7,203 nt of DNA, taken from NCBI GenBank assembly GCA_947251855.1, contig CAMXUZ010000098.1, positions 1-7,203 on the forward strand. The letters run 5' to 3'. Numbering within the stretch: position 1 is the stretch's first letter; each line of letters begins with the position of its first letter. This DNA is from an uncultured Ruaniaceae bacterium (GTDB lineage: Bacteria; Actinomycetota; Actinomycetes; Actinomycetales; Beutenbergiaceae). A model generated the notes under the pieces. The model was not told the origin of the DNA, did not search any database, and saw only the letters and a list, made by a program, of their open reading frames with translations. Shown in pieces: positions 1 to 7,203 of the stretch. The translations under genes and the position numbers were made by a program.

Positions 1-238
1 AGGGGAGCAGCGTGCACCGGCCCGGCGTCCAGCGCCGAGAACGACATCAGGGTTGCTCGACAATGACCTTAGGGTTGAAAACCAGGCGAAAATCCGCCCC
101 AATGTCGTTCTCGCGGAACCCTAATGTCGTTCTCGGCGGAAGCTCATGCGTGGGCAGCGTGAATCTCCGGAGCATCAGGCCCTCGCCCGTGACGGGAGCA
201 ACGAGCAGGGAAAGTGACGAAGCGCACGGCCTCCAGAG
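1..238. other. Non-coding region upstream of the rplJ promoter
   Basis: No convincing gene is visible here. Reading frames across it are short, or run unbroken through repeats and into the RNA leader, and none gives a recognisable protein. By the usual gene order (rplK-rplA-rplJ-rplL) this should lie downstream of rplA, but no rplA sequence is inside the window. Positions 33-138 hold a symmetric four-copy repeat, listed separately. Outside the repeat I see only weak dyads: CTCCGGAG at 165-172, and CCCG/CGGG at 186-189 and 193-196 around a 3-nt loop. Positions 1-32 could be the tail of an upstream gene or element, but this cannot be decided from the sequence. Confidence 0.6.
33..138. repeat. 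Symmetric four-copy 20-bp repeat array (large imperfect palindrome)
   Basis: The outer arms, 33-54 and 117-138, are inverted repeats of 22 bp with a single mismatch (C48 against A123). Inside, a 20-bp motif occurs four times: on the + strand at 36-55 (CGAGAACGACATCAGGGTTG) and 58-77 (16 of 20 identical), and in inverse orientation at 94-113 (17 of 20 matching the inverse consensus) and 116-135 (one mismatch to it, apart from the position-48/123 difference). Within each arm the copies are 22 bp apart, and a 16-bp AT-richer centre (78-93) separates the arms. Repeated sites of this kind are typical of transposon ends that bind several transposase molecules, so a small non-autonomous element or an insertion-sequence remnant is one reading. 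A multi-site operator or an RNA hairpin are alternatives. No target-site duplication is visible. The repeat is certain; its nature is not. Confidence 0.85.
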
Positions 239-269
239 TTGCCATCCGGGCAGGTGCCCGAGGTACTAT
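239..269 (+). promoter_or_regulatory. Probable rplJL promoter
   Basis: A -35-like TTGCCA (239-244) is followed after 19 bp by TACTAT (264-269), which fits the actinobacterial TAnnnT -10 pattern. The spacer is a little longer than the usual 17-18 bp. Transcription would begin near 274-277, immediately before the conserved-looking CCAAAGACCGCCGGTC stretch that opens the L10 leader. This fit of promoter and leader start is the main support. An upstream promoter shared with rplKA may also read through. Confidence 0.6.
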
Positions 270-273
270 GAAA

Positions 274-440
274 GTTGCCAAAGACCGCCGGTCACTGGTG
301 CCCTCGCGAAAGTGAGGGATTCAGTTGAAATCCGTCACGACGGGGCCTGCGCAGGTGAGAGTTCGAACATCGCGCCGAGCGATGGTGCCGCCTAAGAAGC
401 GGAGATTGTCGAGCCCCGTGCCTGCGCCGGGGCTTTTTTC
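274..440 (+). promoter_or_regulatory. L10 (rplJL) leader RNA, attenuator type
   Basis: This is the untranslated leader of rplJ. From 5' to 3' it holds the stretch at 278-293 (CCAAAGACCGCCGGTC). Next is a stem of ACTGG (294-298) with TCAGT or TTCAGT (321-325), enclosing a 7-bp hairpin at 301-318 capped by a GAAA tetraloop (308-311). A small hairpin CCGT/ACGG follows at 332-343, then the palindrome CCTGCGCAGG (346-355), and finally an intrinsic terminator (412-439). ACGGGGC (340-346) is perfectly complementary to GCCCCGT (413-419), the 5' arm of the terminator, so the two folds exclude each other. L10 leaders of this class are known to bind the L10-L12 complex, which represses its own operon. 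That this leader does so is inferred from position and architecture; I could not compare it with the Rfam L10_leader model. Confidence 0.75.
412..439 (+). terminator. Intrinsic terminator / attenuator before rplJ
   Basis: A 7-bp stem, AGCCCCG (412-418) with CGGGGCT (428-434), is followed by an uninterrupted T run (434-439). The loop 419-427 can add two further G-C pairs (420-421 with 426-427). It sits 42 nt before the rplJ start codon and so can only act as a conditional stop for rplJL transcription, consistent with attenuation. Confidence 0.8.
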
Positions 441-481
441 GTGCCGGGGCCAGCGGAAAACCAATCGTAAAGGAGGGCCCC

Positions 482-1000
482 ATGGCACGGCCTGATAAGG
501 CTGCCGCGGTCGCAGAACTTACCGAGAAGTTCCGCAATTCCACCGCAGCTGTGCTGACGGAATACCGCGGGCTCACGGTGCAGCAGCTCGGTGACCTGCG
601 CACAGCCCTCGGCGAAGACACCCAGTACGCAGTGGTGAAGAACAAACTCTCCGCCATTGCCGCAAAGGAAGCTGGCCTCGACTCCCTCGAGGGTCAGTTC
701 ACCGGCCCGACCGCCGTCGCGTTCGTCCAAGGGGACATCGTTGACGCCGCGAAGGGGCTGCGTGACTTTGCCAAGGCAAACCCCGCACTCGTCATCAAGG
801 GCGGGGTCATGGACGGCGCGGCACTCGCTGCTGACGACGTCAAGAAACTCGCGGACCTCGAATCCCGCGAGGTGCTCCTGGCCAAGGCGGCTGGTGCGAT
901 GAAGGCGAAGCTCAACCAGGCTGCATTCGTCTTCGCTGCTCCCGCTTCCAAGGCTGTTCGCACCATCGAAGCCCTGCGCGAGAAGCAGGCAGCGGCCTAA
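482..1000 (+). CDS. rplJ: 50S ribosomal protein L10
   Basis: L10 is the base of the ribosomal stalk. It binds 23S rRNA together with L11 and carries dimers of L7/L12, which recruit and stimulate translational GTPases. The 172-residue product has the usual family length. The N-terminal rRNA-binding domain shows EYRGL (27-31), VVKNKL (51-56) and FTGPTAVAF (73-81), all typical of L10. From about residue 132 an Ala/Lys-rich helical tail runs to the C-terminus and should form the L12-dimer binding helix. The ATG at 482 is fixed by a strong ribosome binding site, AAAGGAGGG (469-477), 4 nt upstream. rplL follows after 57 nt. Expression is probably controlled by the leader and terminator directly upstream, with L10-L12 as feedback repressor. 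Identification is firm; regulation is inferred. Confidence 0.97.
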   Translation: MARPDKAAAVAELTEKFRNSTAAVLTEYRGLTVQQLGDLRTALGEDTQYAVVKNKLSAIAAKEAGLDSLEGQFTGPTAVAFVQGDIVDAAKGLRDFAKANPALVIKGGVMDGAALAADDVKKLADLESREVLLAKAAGAMKAKLNQAAFVFAAPASKAVRTIEALREKQAAA

Positions 1001-1057
1001 GAAGTCGCAACTCCCATATCCGCTGCTTGCACAAGCTAATCAGGAAGGAAAAGCCCC

Positions 1058-1447
1058 ATGGCTAAGCTCACCACCGACGAGCTCATTGACGCTTTCAAGG
1101 AAATGACCCTCATCGAACTCTCCGAGTTCGTCTCCACCTTCGAAGAGGTCTTCGACGTGACCGCCGCCGCTCCGGCTGCTGTTGCGGTCCCCGCTGGCGG
1201 CGCGGGCGGAGACGCGGGCGAGGCTGAGGAAGAGAAGACCGAGTTCGACGTCGTCATCACCGAGATCGGCGACAAGAAGATCCAGGTCATCAAGGAAGTT
1301 CGTGGCCTGACCTCGCTCGGCCTCAAGGAAGCCAAGGACCTCGTAGAGGCTGCGCCGAAGGAAGTTCTCGAAGGCGTTGCCAAGGATGTCGCCGACAAGG
1401 CGAAGGAAGCCCTCGAGGGCGCCGGCGCCACCGTCGAAGTCAAGTAA
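1058..1447 (+). CDS. rplL: 50S ribosomal protein L7/L12
   Basis: This is the multi-copy stalk protein that contacts elongation and initiation factors and promotes GTP hydrolysis. The 129 residues divide as expected. Residues 1-33 form the helical dimerisation and L10-binding domain, 34-60 a flexible hinge rich in Ala, Gly, Pro and Glu, and 61-129 the globular factor-binding domain, with [10 protein letters not shown] (73-82) and [11 protein letters not shown] (87-97) as the diagnostic surface. The ATG is preceded by AGGAAGG (1042-1048) at a 9-nt spacing. It is the last gene of the rplJL unit: hairpins and a terminator begin 14 nt after its stop. L12 is needed in several copies per L10, so a good ribosome binding site of its own makes sense. 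No oddities were seen. Confidence 0.98.
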   Translation: MAKLTTDELIDAFKEMTLIELSEFVSTFEEVFDVTAAAPAAVAVPAGGAGGDAGEAEEEKTEFDVVITEIGDKKIQVIKEVRGLTSLGLKEAKDLVEAAPKEVLEGVAKDVADKAKEALEGAGATVEVK

Positions 1448-1460
1448 CACCCACATCTCA

Positions 1461-1495
1461 ACCCCATCCGGGGTCGCAACCCGCTGAGGTTGCGA
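1461..1495 (+). promoter_or_regulatory. Two small hairpins after rplL
   Basis: ACCCC (1461-1465) pairs with GGGGT (1470-1474) around a 4-nt loop. Immediately after it, TCGCAACC (1474-1481) pairs with GGTTGCGA (1488-1495) around a 6-nt loop. Neither has a T run. They precede the terminator at 1506-1534 and may protect the rplJL message 3' end or act as processing signals; that role is inferred. Confidence 0.55.
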
Positions 1496-1505
1496 GAGAG
1501 TGCGG

Positions 1506-1534
1506 AAAGCCCGACCCGCAGGGGTCGGGCTTTT
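1506..1534 (+). terminator. Intrinsic terminator after rplL
   Basis: A perfect 12-bp stem, AAAGCCCGACCC (1506-1517) with GGGTCGGGCTTT (1522-1533), closes a 4-nt GCAG loop and is followed by TTTTCGTCTT. The T run is short, as is common in high-GC bacteria. It lies 58 nt after the rplL stop and separates the stalk genes from rpoBC. Termination is probably partial, because rplL-rpoB readthrough is common in this cluster in other bacteria. Confidence 0.85.
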
Positions 1535-1807
1535 CGTCTTGAGAGCAATTCGTAATAACAGTCACACCGAGCACCAGAACGCTGGACTTGTGTTGGTGAC
1601 TGCGGATATGCTGTCGCTTTGCGCGTGCTATGACCTACACATCTCCCACCGGAGCCTTATCCGCTCGAGTGTGGCCTGCAAATACCTAGAAAAACAGCCG
1701 TTTGACGGAAAACTCTAGACAGCAGGGTACACACGATCGGGAAGAAGTGGTGGAGGTGAGGAAAGTGCGCGCGTGTGCACACACGTTTCGTAGGGAAGGA
1801 ACCCCTC
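1535..1807 (+). promoter_or_regulatory. rpoBC upstream region with candidate promoter and leader
   Basis: No gene is supported in these 273 nt. The best promoter candidate is TGGACT (1583-1588), an 18-bp spacer, then TATGCT (1607-1612). It would start transcription near 1618-1620, at CTTTGCGCG (1617-1625), leaving a leader of roughly 190 nt. A 7-bp inverted repeat, CAGTCAC (1559-1565) with GTGACTG (1596-1602), spans the -35 region. A weaker second candidate is TTGACG (1702-1707) with TACACA (1728-1733), but its 20-bp spacer is poor. A dyad, CGTGTG (1772-1777) with CACACG (1780-1785), lies just before the rpoB ribosome binding site. Promoter calls are by consensus only. Confidence 0.45.
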
Positions 1808-5314
<3,507 letters not shown>

Positions 5315-5318
5315 CGGC

Positions 5319-5353
5319 CGGGCGCGCCCGCCTGCCCCGGGCGGGCGCGCCCG
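5319..5353 (+). repeat. Perfect 14-bp G/C-only hairpin between rpoB and rpoC
   Basis: The arms 5319-5332 and 5340-5353 are exact inverted repeats made only of G and C, around the 7-nt loop TGCCCCG. The stem begins 5 nt after the rpoB stop codon. No T run follows (next bases CCACCGCAG), so it does not look like an intrinsic terminator, and rpoC needs readthrough. Each arm also contains the self-complementary decamer GGGCGCGCCC (5320-5329 and 5343-5352), allowing other folds. A role in mRNA stability, processing or polymerase pausing is conceivable but is inference. Confidence 0.85.
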
Positions 5354-5411
5354 CCACCGCAGTTCATCAGTGAATCTCCATACGACTACGGGTCGAAGGA
5401 AGTAGGAATAA

Positions 5412-7203
<1,792 letters not shown>

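Noticed and set aside
33..138. Reading the 22-bp inverted repeat as an ordinary terminator of the upstream gene
   Set aside because: The 62-nt loop, the internal repeat copies and the lack of a T run after 138 do not fit an intrinsic terminator.
33..138. A CRISPR array
   Set aside because: There are only four diverged motif copies, in opposing orientations and almost abutting (2-bp gaps within each arm), with no spacers of uniform length.
12..395. A 127-codon + strand frame before rplJ
   Set aside because: It runs through the repeat array, the promoter and the structured L10 leader; its product is low-complexity and unrecognised, and its start lacks a convincing ribosome binding site.
1500..1718. 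A 72-codon + strand frame between rplL and rpoB
   Set aside because: It begins at a GTG within a few bases of the terminator stem and crosses both the terminator and the candidate rpoB promoter; no ribosome binding site or similarity supports it.
5319..5353. Intrinsic terminator between rpoB and rpoC
   Set aside because: The stem is followed by CCACCGCAG rather than a T run, and rpoC has no evident promoter in the remaining 58 nt.

Overview
The window is a section of a high-GC actinobacterial chromosome carrying the ribosomal-stalk / RNA polymerase cluster, all on the + strand: rplJ (L10), rplL (L7/L12), rpoB (beta subunit) and the first 597 codons of rpoC (beta' subunit), which runs off the right edge. 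The assignment to Actinobacteria rests on RpoB and RpoC reading like Streptomyces and Mycobacterium homologues from memory, on RpoC catalytic and zinc residues falling at the same positions as in M. tuberculosis, on rpoB starting with TTG, and on the gene order. A member of the Micrococcales is my guess, but the genus cannot be read from this segment.

Layout. 1-238: non-coding DNA, presumably downstream of rplA, containing an unusual symmetric array of four copies of a 20-bp motif (two direct copies facing two inverted copies, about 33-138). 239-269: a good promoter. 274-440: an L10-type leader RNA with a GNRA-capped hairpin, a candidate antiterminator and an intrinsic terminator just before rplJ. 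482-1000 rplJ; 1058-1447 rplL. 1448-1807: a 360-nt gap with three consecutive hairpins, the last a terminator, then a candidate rpoBC promoter and a leader. 1808-5314 rpoB; 5315-5411 a short spacer with a perfect 14-bp all-G/C hairpin; 5412 to the end, rpoC.

How it works together. L10 and L7/L12 form the ribosomal stalk. The leader before rplJ is the expected site for feedback by the L10-L12 complex, by transcription attenuation. The terminator after rplL lets stalk proteins be made in excess of RNA polymerase, and the candidate promoter in the following gap would give rpoBC its own input. Beta and beta' are translated from one message and assemble into core RNA polymerase.

The genes are ordinary housekeeping genes, and I found no undescribed multi-gene system. 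What deserves a second look lies in the non-coding DNA: the four-copy repeat array, the competing pairings in the rplJ leader, and the strong hairpin between rpoB and rpoC.
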